Shown in pieces: positions 1 to 15,000 of a stretch of 64,000 bases of DNA. The DNA is from Candidatus Gastranaerophilales bacterium (GTDB taxonomy: Bacteria; Cyanobacteriota; Vampirovibrionia; Gastranaerophilales; Gastranaerophilaceae): the NCBI GenBank assembly GCA_944326475.1, contig CALVEC010000006.1, positions 83,108-147,107 on the forward strand. Reading direction: 5' to 3'. The first letter of the stretch is position 1, and every line of letters starts with the position of its first letter. A program made the translations under genes and the position numbers. The notes beneath the pieces were generated by a model. It was not told where the DNA came from. It saw only the letters and a program-made list of their open reading frames with translations, and ran no database searches.

Positions 1-3000
1 TTACATTTTCTAATGGTCAAACTATCAATGCAATACTGAATTCTCGTTCTCAAATTTTACAAGAGATAAATAGGCTATCTGGCGTTCACGCTGAAATTGA
101 TGAAAATGGGCGCATAGTTATATCCAGTGACAGAAATATTACTATTGTCTCAGACACTACAGGTTTTTGCCAGTTCTATGGTTTGCTAGATGAGTCTACG
201 ACTTATTCTGGTTCGATTGAAACTACAGAAATTACACCATCTTTGCCGGTAAAGGGAGATTTTGTAACTCCTGTATACAGATTGAGTGAAGAAGAAGCAA
301 TTGCTCAGGGTTACACTGTTATTAAGACTGTGCAGGATTTGAATAATATAAGATATAACTTGGATGCAGATGGAAATGTCATAGGAAAATACATCCTTAT
401 GAATGACATAGATCTTTCTTCTTTTGCAAACTGGGATGCAATAGGCGGAGTATCAGGTTATACGTATGCAGATAGTGTTACTAACGGATTTGCAGGTGTG
501 TTTGATGGAAATGGTTATACTATTAGTAATTTGAATATCAACAAAAACGATGAAATAGCAGGTCTGTTTGGTGCAATATATGGTGGGGAGGTAAAAAATG
601 TTAGTATAGTAGATGCAAATGTTACAGGCAAAGGCGTTGCAGGTATATTGGCTGCTGTAAATGCAGCAGGAACAATTTCGAATGTTTATACATCAGGCGA
701 AGTAAACATTATTTCTAATGGTAGTAGTATACTTGATTCTGGTACAGGATATAACGGAGCAGCAGGCGGTATTGTTGGGTATGATGTCAGTGAAGATTAT
801 GGTGTGCATAATATTCAATCTTCAAAATCTTCTGTTAAAATTAGAGGAATTGGAGATGCAATCGCTGGTGGTGGTATAGCTGGATTGCTATTTGGAGGGG
901 GAATCCTAAATTCTTCGGCTTCTGTTGACATACAAGATGTTAGAACTGTTGGTGGTGTTGTTGGTAGTGGAACACTTGGTCTTATCCAAAAGTCTTCTGC
1001 AACAGGTACTGTAGATGGTGAAGTTGCTGGTGGTTTAGGCGGAAATGGTATTTTAGTTATTCAAGATTGTTTTTCAACAGTTAATGTTAACAGTTCTGAT
1101 ATTGCCGGTGGTATAGCCGGAAGAGTTGGTGGAGCTATAGTAAATTCTTATGCTTCTGGTTCTGTATCTGGTGTAACAGCTGGTGGTCTTTTTGGTGATT
1201 ACATTGGAGCTGGGTGGGATTTTTCGATATCTAATTCCTTCTGGGATATCGAAAAAACAGGGCAGGCAACATTTGGTGATTATTCTACCTCTTCTATTGA
1301 CTGTACAGGTCTCACTACCGAAGAAATGTCTGAAAAACAGAACTATATCGATGCAGGCTGGGATGAAACTGTTTGGGATTTGTCAACTACTACACCTACA
1401 CTTAGAGCACCTAACCCGGGTCCATCTTCATTAGACAAATATTTTAACACGACTATAACAGGTTCAGTCAGTGCAAATGAGTATGCTGACCATTCGTTCT
1501 GGGGTCAAAAAGACGGAGTCTTGGCATTTTCTGATGGAACGACGGTAAATATTTCAGCTACAGATTCGCGTTCACAAGTTCTCCAAAAAATTAATGCAGC
1601 AGGTTTAACCGCAGAAATAGATGAAAACGGAAAAATAAAAATATTTAGTTCTGGCAATATATCAATAAGTTATGATACATCTGGATTTGCTGAATTTTAT
1701 GGACTTACTTCTGTTGAAAAAACTTATGAAGGCTCTATGTCCGTTTCTGAAGTTACTACTCCTTCGTCACCTACAACTGGTACAGGGTCAACTTTAATAG
1801 GTACTGTTGATGTGAGAGATTTAACGGGCGAAGCGTTCTTCGGTCAGAATAGCGGCAGGATTGAATTCTCAGACGGAACAGTTGTGGAGATTGATGCTGG
1901 CGATGATTTGAACACAGTCTTACAGAAAATTAACGATGCCGGACTTACAGCATTTATCGACGAAAACGGTAGAATAAATATCCATTCGGACAAAACAGAA
2001 TACCTCAGAATAGATGTTGATAGTACTTCTGGATATCCATCTGATGATATATACATGAGATTTAGTGAGTTCTACGGACTTGCCACGAAACAACCGATAA
2101 GAATTTTTCAGAGTAATGAATCCACTCTTTCTGGCGATACAGAAATCAAAGACGGCTCTGTAACTATTTATTTTGGCAATGATGAAGATAGTTATGTTAC
2201 CGTTTCAACAGCAGGAAAGACTGTTGAGGAGATAGCAGAAGAATTACAGCAAAAACTTGATTCTCGATATGATTATGAACTTCAAAAAAATAAAATTTCA
2301 GTAGAATTTAAAGACGGACGCTTTTCAGTAACGAGTATAAATGACATAACCAGAGTAGAAGTCACGGGTGATTTTGAAAAGGTTATTGGCGGTATTGATG
2401 AAGTATACTATGCTCCCGAAGAAAAATCATTGAAAATTGAAGGCTCTGTAAACACACTTACGGGTGATGAAAAAATTATCGGGGGATATATTTCAATTAG
2501 AGGTTATACAGTAACAACATACTCAAAGACCCTTAATGAAATAGTTGACCAGATTAATGCACTGGGAGTTGAAGGTGTCAAAGCGTACATAAAAGACGGC
2601 GTATTTACTGTCCTGACAAATGCAGGTATCAATGTATCCGCATACGGAGATTTCGCCAGAGTGACGGGGATGGGTGAATATAGTGTTGAGGCAGCAAAAA
2701 AAGTTGGCAAATTATCAGAGTCTGAAGCAATTTCCCAGGGATATACTGTCATAAAAACAGCCTCTGACCTTGCTTCTATAAGCAATACAAAAAATAAAAA
2801 ATATATTCTTATGAACGACATAGACCTTTCATCGTATGGAAACTGGTCGGGCATAGATCTCACTAATGCAGTATTTGAGGGTAACGGCTATATGATAAAA
2901 AATCTGACAGGCTCATCCCTCTTCAATACAGTAACAAAATCACAAATATACAACCTCGGGCTTGAAAACGTCAATGTTACAGGAACATCTAATATCGGTG

Positions 3001-6000
3001 CACTTGCCAAAACAATGAAAGATACTGATGTCGATACTCTTTACATTTCAGGTTCTGTCACAGCAACACAGTACGGGGCAGCAGGGGTCGTCGGTACTGT
3101 AACAAATTCTAATTTTGACACAACAACTTTATACAATTTATATATAGATGTTGATGTAAATTCTCTGGGACAGGGTGTTTCTTCAGACAGCGAAGAAGGC
3201 AGCGCCGCAATTGCGTATGATTTTGATGGAAATATAGGTTATTCTTACTTTACCGGAACTGTATCGTCTTATAATAAAGCCACGGCTTTTATAGGCAAAA
3301 ATACTTCAACAGGCAGTTATGCCAATGCAAATATATATAATAGTGTATATTCTTCTGTTGTTTCCGGTTTTGACAAGGCTACATTATTTGAATGTTCAGG
3401 AGCCAGAGGTTTAAACGATTTATCACTTGAAGAATTACAAAATCCTGCTAATTATAAAAATTTTGATGAAACAGTATGGGATATTGAACATGGGCTGCCA
3501 ACTCTTAGAATATTCAATTCTTCTGTGCTGTATGGAAGTTTAAATGCAGCGGATCTTTCAGGTGAAGCTTTCTACGGACAAAAAACAGGAGTGCTCGAAT
3601 TTTCTGATGGCACAAAAATAAATATAGAGGCAACAGACAGCCTGAATACTATTATGAATAAAATGCAGGCAGCTGGTTTAGAAACTAAAATTTTGGGTTA
3701 TAATGCTGGAAAATATGATGGAAATTTATTAATATCTTCCAAAAACACGGACAATCTCTATGTTGTCTCTGATACAACTGGTTTTGCTGATTACTACGGA
3801 TTAGCAGACGGAAAGGTCTATACAACCGGTGAAAGTGTTTCTATAACAGACACGCCTGATGATTTGTACAAACCTTCTGTTTCTGAAGAAACATATTTGC
3901 AAACGACATATCTGACAGGTACTGTGAGCGTATCCGGAGTTGCAGACGAAGCTTTCTATGGTCAAAAAGACGGAGTCCTTACCTTCTCGAATGGCGCCAC
4001 TGTTAACATCTCAGCATCCGATACCCGTTCTGATGTCATCGAAAAAATCAGACTTGCCGGATTTATGGTCAACTATAATGCTGACAATGAAATAGAGTTA
4101 TCCTCAACAACAGAGAAAGTTATTTCAGTGATTTCTGATACATCCGGTTTTGCTGGATTTTATGGTCTGTTATCCACTAACTCAAACTATTCCGGCAGCA
4201 TTTCCACATCTCAGGAAACAACGAACACTGTTACAATGCAGGGAGCTGCTGATTCTCTTACAGGAAATGAAAAATTTGTGAGCGGCACTATTGAAATCTG
4301 TGATTCAGTGATAGATGCTGCCGGAAAAACTCTGAATCAGGTTATAGATGAAATAAATGCGCTGAATATTGAAGGCTTGAGTGTATCATTGAAAGACGGC
4401 AGATTCACGATAGAAAGTACAACTGGTATTGTTAATGTTCAGGCGACGGGCGATGCTGCCAGAGTTACGGGAATATCGTCATACATAGTAGAAAATGTTT
4501 CTGCTCCTAACAAAAACTTTGTTAACACCGTTGAAAGCATCTCTGAAGAAGAAGCAATAGCACAGGGTTATACCGTAATTAAAACAGCAGAAGACCTTCT
4601 GAAAATAAATGACAACCTTTCCGGTAAATATATATTGATGAATGATATAGATATGGTTTCTGTTTCCGATTTTGTTCCGATTGGAGGGACTAATGGATTT
4701 TCCGGATTATTTGACGGCAATGGCTATGTTATCAAAAACCTTACGATTAATGATACAACATCAGAATCTGTCGGTTTGTTCGGAACGAACCAGGGTACAA
4801 TCAAAAATGTCGGATTAGAAAATGTCAATGTAACCGGAAACGGTTCAACCGGCGCACTTGTTGGGGCAAATTTGCTTACCGGAATCATATCGAATTCTTA
4901 TGCTTCTGGTGCCGTTACGTGTACTAATTCAGAAGAAAACGTAACTGGAAGTGCCGGCGGACTGGTCGGGGCTAACGTTTTTGGTGGAACTATTTCTGAT
5001 TCAAAATCGTCCGGTACTGTTATAAGTAAAGGATATGCCGGCGGATTGGTCGGTATGAATGGAGCAGCAACTATTAAAAACTCCTACTCAACAAGCAGTG
5101 TATCCGGTACTACCTCCGGCGGACTGGTTGGATTTTTTATAGGACAAGACGGTGGTAACGGTCTCGGTGCTATATCAAATTCTTATGCAACCGGTTCTGT
5201 TAATGGCACGGAAAACGCTGGTGGTTTAATTGGTGGAATAGAGACTCAGGATGTTACAAATATAATTAACTCCTATGCAACTGGTTCTGTGACAGGGAAT
5301 AATTATACCGGTGGTTTGGTTGGATATGCTGACAACAATACTGTATTTACAAACACCTTCTGGAATTCAAATTCAACCGGACAAGAAAACGCTGTCGGTT
5401 ATGACCTGAGCGCAGGCGAAGGAAGAACAGACATATCAGACTTTTCTGATCCGTCAGTATTTATAAACGCCGGCTGGTCAGAAGATATCTGGGATTTTTC
5501 CGGCGACGCTCCAACAATAAAAGACCAGAATGCAGATGCAGCAGCAAAAGATATCGTCACGATTATTGGCTCTGTGGATACCTCCGGATTCACCGGCGAA
5601 GCCTTCTACGGTCAGAAGTCCGGCACAATATCCTTCTCTGACGGTACGAACGTAACCATAGGCGCAAACGATGACCTGAATACGGTTATTCAGAAAATCA
5701 ACGATGCCGGTCTCACTGCAGAAATAGACGAAAGCGGCAGAATCTTCATTTCAAAAGAGGGTGCAAAAAATTTGAGCGTTGCATCTGACAATACCGGTTT
5801 TGCTGCAATGTACGGTTTGCACAATACAGATACGGTTTACAGCGGAGGAATCGAAACTACTTTCGAAGAAGCTGATACTGTGCCGGAATCCTCTACCCTT
5901 ACCGGATCTGTCTCTGTTTCAGACTTGAACGATGCTGCATTCTGGGGACAGACTACAGGCACAATCACCTTCTCTAACGGCGTTAGTGTTTCCATCAGTG

Positions 6001-9000
6001 CAACCGATTCACGTTCTGATGTCATCGAAAAACTCAACAATGCCGGACTCACAGCATCAATTGATGAAAACGGATATATTACGATAACTGCAAAAGACAC
6101 TGCTGACCTGAAAATAACGTCGGATGATACTGGATTTAGCGGCTTTTACGGACTTGCCGAAACTGAAACAAATTACAGCGGTTCTTCTTCTATATCAACT
6201 ATTCAGGAAGAAATAATTGTTGATGTAAACACTATTATGCAGGGTTCTCAGACATCCTTAACCGGAAGTGAGCTGGTGCTCGGCGGAACATTGAAGGTCG
6301 GAAACGGTACTGTTATTGACGCAACCGGAAAAACAATCCAGCAGATAGTTAATGAGATTAATGCTCAAAAACTTACTGGCATAACCGCATCCATCACGGA
6401 CGGCAGATTTACTATCACAAGCGAAAATGGAGAAGTCGCTGTTGTTGCAACAGGCGATCTTGCAAGGGTAACAGGACTCGATGACTATGTCGTCGACAGG
6501 GTTACGGCTGACGACGCGGACGTTACATTGATAACCCGCTACACAGGCAGCAGCACTGGACTTACCGGCAACGAAACAATCGTCGGCGGCACGATTAAGG
6601 TCGGTAACGGCGCAGAAATAAAAACAAAAGGCAAAACTCTTCAGCAGATTGCCGATGAAATAAATGCCCAGAGCATATCCGGCATAACCGCCACTATCAC
6701 TGACGGAAAATTCACAATAGACAGCAAAAACGGTTCTGTTTCGATTGCTGTATCCGGAGACTTTGCTCGTGTTACGGGCATGGGTGATTACACTGTCAGC
6801 TCTGTTAATTCAAGTACTTCGAACGGACAAACCACCATCACCGGCTCAGTTGATATAACAGGACTATCCGGCGGTGCATTCTACGGACAGAAAGATGGTA
6901 TAATAACCTTCTCTGACGGCTCAACTGTAGAAGTTTCTTCAACAAACACACTTTTACAAGTGTTCCTGAAACTTAATGCAAGTCATTTGGATAGATCTGT
7001 ATCTGTAATTGATGGAAAAATCACTATTACCGGACGAGAAGGATTGTCAATAGTTTCTGACACCTCGGGATTCTCACAGTACTACGGTTTGATGTCAACA
7101 GATACAACCTACAGCGGTGAGATGAAGGTTGAAGAAGTTCTGGTCGCTGCATCCGGCTCGAACACCTATCAGGGCGATTTTATTACCCCAATAAACCGAC
7201 TGACGGAAGAACAGGCTATAGCACAGGGATATACGGTCATAAAAACAGCAGCTGACCTGAACAATATCAGAAACAACCTCTCCGGCAAATACATGCTGAT
7301 GAATGACATCGACCTGTCCGGCATTGACTGGGATCCGATTGGAGACAGCAACTCTGATGATATTATTTTCTCAGGCGTGCTGGACGGCAACGGATACGTC
7401 ATAAAAAATCTAAAAGTCAACACGACAGACAAAGCCGCCGGTCTTTTCGGCGCTGTTTCAGAGTCCGGCGCAATAAGAAACATCGGCGTCACAGATGCAG
7501 ATGTGAGCGGATACGGATATGCCGGTATTATAGCAGGTACTGCATTAGGAGAAATCTCTAATGTCTACACAAGCGGAGATGTAAATGTTATAGCATGTAC
7601 AGAAGATAATGACTATTTCATCAATCGTGGTGATATAAAAGGTGCCGCTGGTGGTATTGCAGGTCTAACTGTAAATGTAACAGCTTCTCACTCTACAGTA
7701 AATCTAAGTGGTTCTGGTGACTTAGTATCTGCAGGAGGTATCTCCGGTTGGCAAACGGGTGGTGCTATTTCCAAATCCTATGCAACAGTTGCAATAGAAA
7801 ATGTGTATAGTGGCGGTGGAATAGCCGGATATATTTTCATGTCTTATGTCTCTGAATCATTTGCAGCAGGAAATATTAATAGCACCAACAGAGCAGGTGG
7901 TATTACAGGAATGAATGCTGGATTAATCGCAGACAGCTATTCCTTAACTTCTGTAAGTGCTGGAGAGGCTGCAGGCGGTATTGCTGGTATAGGTACCGGC
8001 ATTTCAAATTCATACGCAGCGGGCACTGTTTCTGGATTGAAAACAGCTGGTATAGCAGTTGATCACTCTGCTTTTTCAATTGGAGACATCTCAAACTCTT
8101 TCTGGGACATTGACAAAACAGGACAGACCGAAGGATATCAAGCGGACCAAAATGGTTCTCTGCCTACCGTCACCAACGTCGAAGGCATGACGACCTCAGA
8201 ATTTGCCAACGCCCAGACCTTCATCGACGCCGGCTGGTCTGAGGACATCTGGGACTTCTCAGGCAGTGCCCCGACCCTGAAATTTATGAACACAGCCTCC
8301 TCCGGCGGCAGCACCGGCGGCGGCAGTGCTGACACCTTCACCTCCTCCCTCACCGGCTCGGTCGACGCGGACTCGCTGGCAGACAGAGCGTTCTGGGGAC
8401 AGAAAGACGGCGTATTGACCATCCATGTAGAAGGTCCGACCGGAAACCATGACGTAAACATAAACATCTCCGCCTCTGACACCCGCTCTCAGGTTCTCCA
8501 AAAGCTCAACAACGCCGGACTCACAGCCGAACTCGACGCAGACGGACGCATAAAAATCTCATCGGACAATGCGCTGTCCCTCGAGATAACCTCTGACACA
8601 TCAGGTTTTGCGGACTTCTACGGCTTAAGCGAAACGGGAATAACCTACTCCGGCTTCACTACAACGACCGCCGACGACATTCTTACTCCCGCAACATCAA
8701 CCCTTACAGGCGGCGTCGATGTAAGAGACTATCTTGACAGAGCATTCTGGGGTCAAAAAGACGGCGTTCTGAAATTCACAAACGGAATGTCAATAAACAT
8801 CTCCGCAGACGACAACCGCGCCGATGTTTTGAGCAAGCTTAACGCAATCGAAGGCGTTACGGCAATAATAAACACGGACGGAAAAATCCAGATTACCGCA
8901 GAAAACGCCCAGGACCTTATGGTCGAATCCGACACATCAGGTTTTGCCGACTTCTACGGTCTGTCAACAACAGGCGGCATTTACGACGGCGGCATTAATT

Positions 9001-12000
9001 CAACCGATATCACAGTCGATGAAGGCGAAAGCACTCTGACCGGCTCGGTTAACACATTTGAGCTGTCAGGTGATGCCTTCTGGGGTCAAAACTCCGGCAC
9101 AATTACCTTCTCAAACGGTGCCTCAGTAAATATCGATGCAAACGACAACCTTATTACCGTTCTGCAAAAGCTCAACGACGCAGGGTTCAGAGCATTAATA
9201 AACACTGACGGAAAAATTGAAATCACGGCGCAGGGCGTTTCCGACCTGACTGTAACCGGCGACAGCTCAGGCTTTGCAAACTTCTACGGTCTGAAAACAG
9301 AAAGCACTCTCTACGAAGGAACTCAATCACAAGAAACGCAACTTGCAGACGCAAACGCCGATACATCATCAACACTCACCGGCTCTGTAGACACAAGAAC
9401 ATTCTCGGGCGGCGCATTCTACGGTCAGCAGTCAGGAAGTATTACCTTCTCAAACGGCGTATCAGTAAATATTTCAGCAACTGACACGCTCGCTCAAGTG
9501 CTTCAAAAAATCAACGACGCCGGAATGCAAGCTTCAATTAACTCAAACGGAAGAATTGAAATCACAGCAGACGGCACGCTTAACCTCAAAGTCACCTCCG
9601 ACAACACCGGATTCAGCAATGTCTACGGACTCGGCAGCAGTCTTGTATTTAACCCGGGTTCTATCACCACAGACACGGAAATCATACAGGGCACGCAAGG
9701 CGGCGCCTCCAGCTCAACAATTACCGGTGCCGTTGACACAAGAGACTTTGCAGACGCTCCGTTCTGGGGTCAAAAAGACGGCACAATAAACTTCTCCAAC
9801 GGTATTTCTGTCGCAATTTCAGCAACTGACACAGTTTCTAAAGTACTTGAAAAAATGAATGCTGCAGGTTTACAGGCTTCAATTAATGCTGACGGAAAAA
9901 TTACAATAACCGCACAAAACACTGACAGCCTTAACATCACCTCTGACACATCCGGTTTTGCGGATTTCTACGGCATATCAGTTTACGGCGGCGCGTACAC
10001 AGGCTCTATTACAACAACCGGTATTGTCACCCCGACAACCCAGATTAGAACATACAGTGTTCAAGCTGCCGGCGGCACAACATCAAACGGTGAAAACATC
10101 GGTCAGACATTCTCTAAATTGACCGGTACAAACAACGTCACAAACACAACACAGATACTTGAAAGTATTATCACTATTTCATACAAAAACGATGCCGGTG
10201 TTGACACATCAAAAACCTACACCCTCAAAGCCGGCACCCTCCAGTCTGCTATGGACACAATCAACAACTCGAACTGGTACGTCAAAGCTCAAATCACGGA
10301 AGACGGAAAATTCGAGCTGATAAGCCGTGCAGTCGGACCGTTTGACATAAAAATAAGCATGGAAAAAGTCGACGGTGTAGCCGGAGACTTCGGACGCGTA
10401 GTCGGCATGGCTACCCAGACAACACTGAACGGCGACCCATCTCAGGAAAGAAAAGACCCCGCAACTATTACAGGCGGCACGTCAGGTCTTACCCTTACCG
10501 ACCAGATTGTCGGCGAAAACTCCATAACTATCTGGATGACAAGAGAACGCCCCGGATTTACCGGTGTTGACACAATGACCGGCACTGGCGACCTTGCGTC
10601 CGTATCCCAAACAATTACCTTCCGCGACTCCAACGGCGACGGAAAAATAACCATCGCGGAAGCTATTGACCAGATTAACGAAAAAGCTTCAACCACAAAA
10701 GTTAAAGCCTCCTTAATAAACGGACAGTTTGTTCTGACCCAGATTGACGACCAGAATGCGGACGACAAAGCTAAATACAACACCAACGGCGGTGCAAACA
10801 CCGCAGGTGAAGGCGACACAATTAAATACACAATTCAGGGCACGGGTGATTTTGAACATATCACAGGTCTCGATGCCTACTCTGTTGCCGCCTCTACAGC
10901 AAACACGGAAAAAGGCGACGACAACGGCTACCACTACCACGCTGTTGTTAGCTCTACCGTTAAAAACGACGGCGGCACAATAAAATCCGGTTCCGTAAAC
11001 CTTAACGGAACGATTGTGGATGTTTCGGGATTGACCGTACAGGGCGTTATTGACAAGATTAACAACAACTACTCGAGCGTTGCAACCGCAGGCTGGGACA
11101 ACGGAAAACTGGTCATTATGCTTAAATCACAGTCCTCCTCGGCATCTTCCGCAACATCTGCGGCAGCCTCCGTTACTGCAACCGGAGACGCCTCAAGAGT
11201 CCTCGGGCTTGCCGGTTATTCAATATCCTCAGGTGATGTAACCGCCGGTGTTTACAGAAACCACTGGAATTATTCGTATGATGTATGGTCACAAAAAACT
11301 GATGACTGGGATTTGTCTAAAGATTATGCAGGCTCGGATTCTTACAACTACAGTACAAGTCTTGAATACGGTACAACTTATGAGTACAGATATCAGGATG
11401 AAGTCTGGACATCAAGAACATGGGGTGCAAGCACCACAAAATCAACCTTCTCCGGCGACAGATACCGCAACCAGTCCTATTCAAGCTCCGTTGAAACAAA
11501 CAAAACCGTTCATACGACTGGAACAAGTTATGGTACGTCTGTTCAAACAAATACTTCTACAAGGACAACTGGAACTACTTATGGTACATCAGTTTCGGGA
11601 GGAACTACAACATGGGTTACTGTAGCTACGGATACAAAGTCTCATTTGGGTGAACAGGGTTGGGTTCTAGATTCCAACACTGGTATTTGGGCTAAACTTG
11701 AACGAACAACAACTCCAGGCTCTACTGTAACAACATCAACTACTTACCAGACAAGTGTTTCTACCTCATACACTACTCATACTACCTCAACTACATATTT
11801 GACTTCCAACGAAACGAATTATACTACTTGGTATTCAGGTTCTTATGAAGAACGTACACAAGACTCCGCCTGGTCTACCAGAGACACCGGATACGGAAAC
11901 ACCATCTCCGACCCGTCTGACAGGGTAAGAAACCAGCACGTATACTCACGTACATGGTACTACGAAACATACTGGACAAAAGATTATTCCACAAGTTACA

Positions 12001-15000
12001 ACACCGAAACAAAAGAAGGATACTACAATGCCCCCGGATTCAAATACTCCGTCGGACAAACTTACAGAAACGTATCCTCAACCCACGTAGTTGACCAGTA
12101 CACCAACGGAAAAATAGAAGCGTCGACTTCATACAATTCATCGACTTTCAACACCCACTTCGGCGGTCAGCAGGGCGGAACGATTACCATAAACTCCTCT
12201 TACTTCGGAAACATTGCATCGTTCTCCTACTCCTCCACAACTTCCATAAACTCCATACTCCAGTCCCTGCGTAACTCGACAGGTATTGAGTCTGTAAGCT
12301 CTGACGGTACGACTATCGTTACAGACGGTTACTACGGAAAAGTCACTATCTCCGATACAGGCAACGCTGCAAAACTCCTCGGTATTGCGACATCCGGCAC
12401 CAACGGTTCCGCCAACAGAACAAACAAATCCGACGACGATTGGAACGGTATTACTAAAAAAACTGATACTCTGACCGGCTCCCGTACAGACCTGTACGAC
12501 GACTTCTCGTTTGCACTGCAAGAAGGCGGCTCCTTCGACCTGTATCTCGGCGACAGGTTACTAAAAACTATCACCTACTCCGCAGGTTCGACCATAGACT
12601 ACATCTTGAATCAAATGCAGGGTACCTATGTCTACGACACAGGAAAATACATTACAGACCCCTTCTCTGACAAGCTGTACGATGAAGAAGAATACGATCT
12701 CTACGGCACAGCCTATACGGATTCGTCCGGCAGAATCTACTATACTGCCTCTTACTCGGCTAAACTTGACTCTCAGGGCAGAATAGTTATAACCTCCGAT
12801 GTCTACAATTCAGCTCAGTCTGAAACAATCTCCGTTAAAAATGACACCGGCAACTTTACTCACCTCGCCGGTTTAACCTCAAACGGACATAACTATGCAG
12901 AAAATAATGACCCCGTCATTGAATCTTACGGCTACGACAGACTCACAGGTTCCGTTAAAAACCTGACAAAAGGACATCTGCTCGGAAACCTTAAAGCGGA
13001 AACCTTCCAAATAACAGGCGGCAACGGAACATTCAATGTTTCCATAGATTCAACTGACACAATTCAGGATATCATTAATGAAATCTTCTCCCAAACAAAC
13101 GGCGCCTACAAAGCCGACCTTGATGAAGACGGAAGATTCTACATTGAATCCACAATCCAAACACCTACCGACACGCAGGTTACGGCGACAGACCTCACCG
13201 AACGTCTCGGGCTTGTAGCTGCCGACCGTTCGACAGGTCCGGCGTCCCAAACCGAAACCGGCGACCAGGGCTACTTTGTCTTTGAAACCGACGGAGGCGG
13301 GGTTTACGGAATGAAGCCAAACTCAATCTTCACAGGACTCAAAGACGGACAATTGACTTTCACACTCCATGCCAGAGAATCGACAGGTGAAACCGGCAGT
13401 ATCACTTACCGTCCTGATATTACATACACAATAGATATTGTATACAACGACACTGTCACATCTGTATTAAACAAGATGAAACAGGCAATACTTGCGGGTG
13501 AAGACGACATCTGGGAACACGACGACGTTACAGATGAAAACCGTGCTGACAGAATAGACTTCCACGTAAACTACGATGAAACAAATAACCTCGGAAAAAT
13601 TTATCTGCAGATTATTGGTAACTACGCGTCAGCAATAACATTCGACAACGACACGTCCGGATTCGTTGAAATGGCAGGGCTGTCCAAAGACGTTACGATA
13701 TACGATGCCAATTACACATCAGAATCCAGAGGTCCGGGAAAATCACAGCTCACAGGCTCTGTTTCCAACCTTAGCGCAAACCACATCTTTGGTTCAATGA
13801 CAGCAGGCTCAATGACTATCTCTGCCGGTTCAACAACCAAAACAATCGACGTTCTCTCCACAGACCGGATTCAGGATGTTATCGATAAAATTAATGAAGG
13901 CGGTATATTTGAAGCCGGACTTGACAACCTCAACAGGTTCTGGATTAAGACTGTCGGGCAAAATGCAAGCGACATAACCATCTCAGGCACAACAGACTTC
14001 TACAACCTTGTCGGTTTAAAGGGCAACACCTGGACATACAACACAACTACAGAGCTTGGCTCTCTCGGTTACTCAAAAATAACCGGCTCTGTCTTCGGAC
14101 TCACGACAGACAGAACATTCAACAACATGACCTCGGGTTCATTCTCGATTAATGCCGACGGTCACAGAACGCTGAATATAGATGTCGAGCAGGGTGTAAC
14201 CTCTGTCGGCGACGTTATTGACTTTATTAACAACAGCGCTGACAGTGACTTTACGGCATCGCTCGATGATTCCGGCAGAATTGTTATTTCTACAAAAATT
14301 GACAACGGAGCAACTATCTACATTAACGACGGCACTACGGATTATGCAAAAATACTCGGTCTGACAGCCGGTACATTAGGAGGCAACGCAGTAGGTGTCA
14401 ACGGCGCCAATGATATTTACGCTACTCTTACCGGTTCAACAACAGGTCTCGACAATTCAATGAGATTCTCGGCGGGCGATTTCATTATCTCCGTTACAAA
14501 TCCTGACGGACAAAAGCTCTCGCAAACGTTTACCCTTACAGGAAACGAAACACTCGCAGATATATCAAGCATGATTTCTAACTCAAATCTCGGAATCTCA
14601 GCTGTTATGGATGCATCCACTAACAGTTTGTCTCTGCGCTCGAAAAATGCAGGAAATTATATTATTGAAGTAACTGACGGAACATCTGACTTTGCGGAAA
14701 CCGTCGGATTCACAAGAAACGGTGCACAGGCAAATCCGTCACAAATCGGCTCGTTGTCTACGCTTACATCAAATTCAACAGTACATAGTGCCCAAACACT
14801 CGGTTTCAGCGCCGGAGACTTCTTTATAAATCTCGTTAACACAGACGGCTCAATCTCCGACTCGCTGCGTATTGAAATCTCTCAGTACGACACAATAGAC
14901 TCAATTATAAGCAAGATTAACAATTCAGACTTTGGCGTTGCAGCGACCATCAACGCGGACGGAAAAATGGTTCTGACCCGCACGGAAACAACCACCGCAG

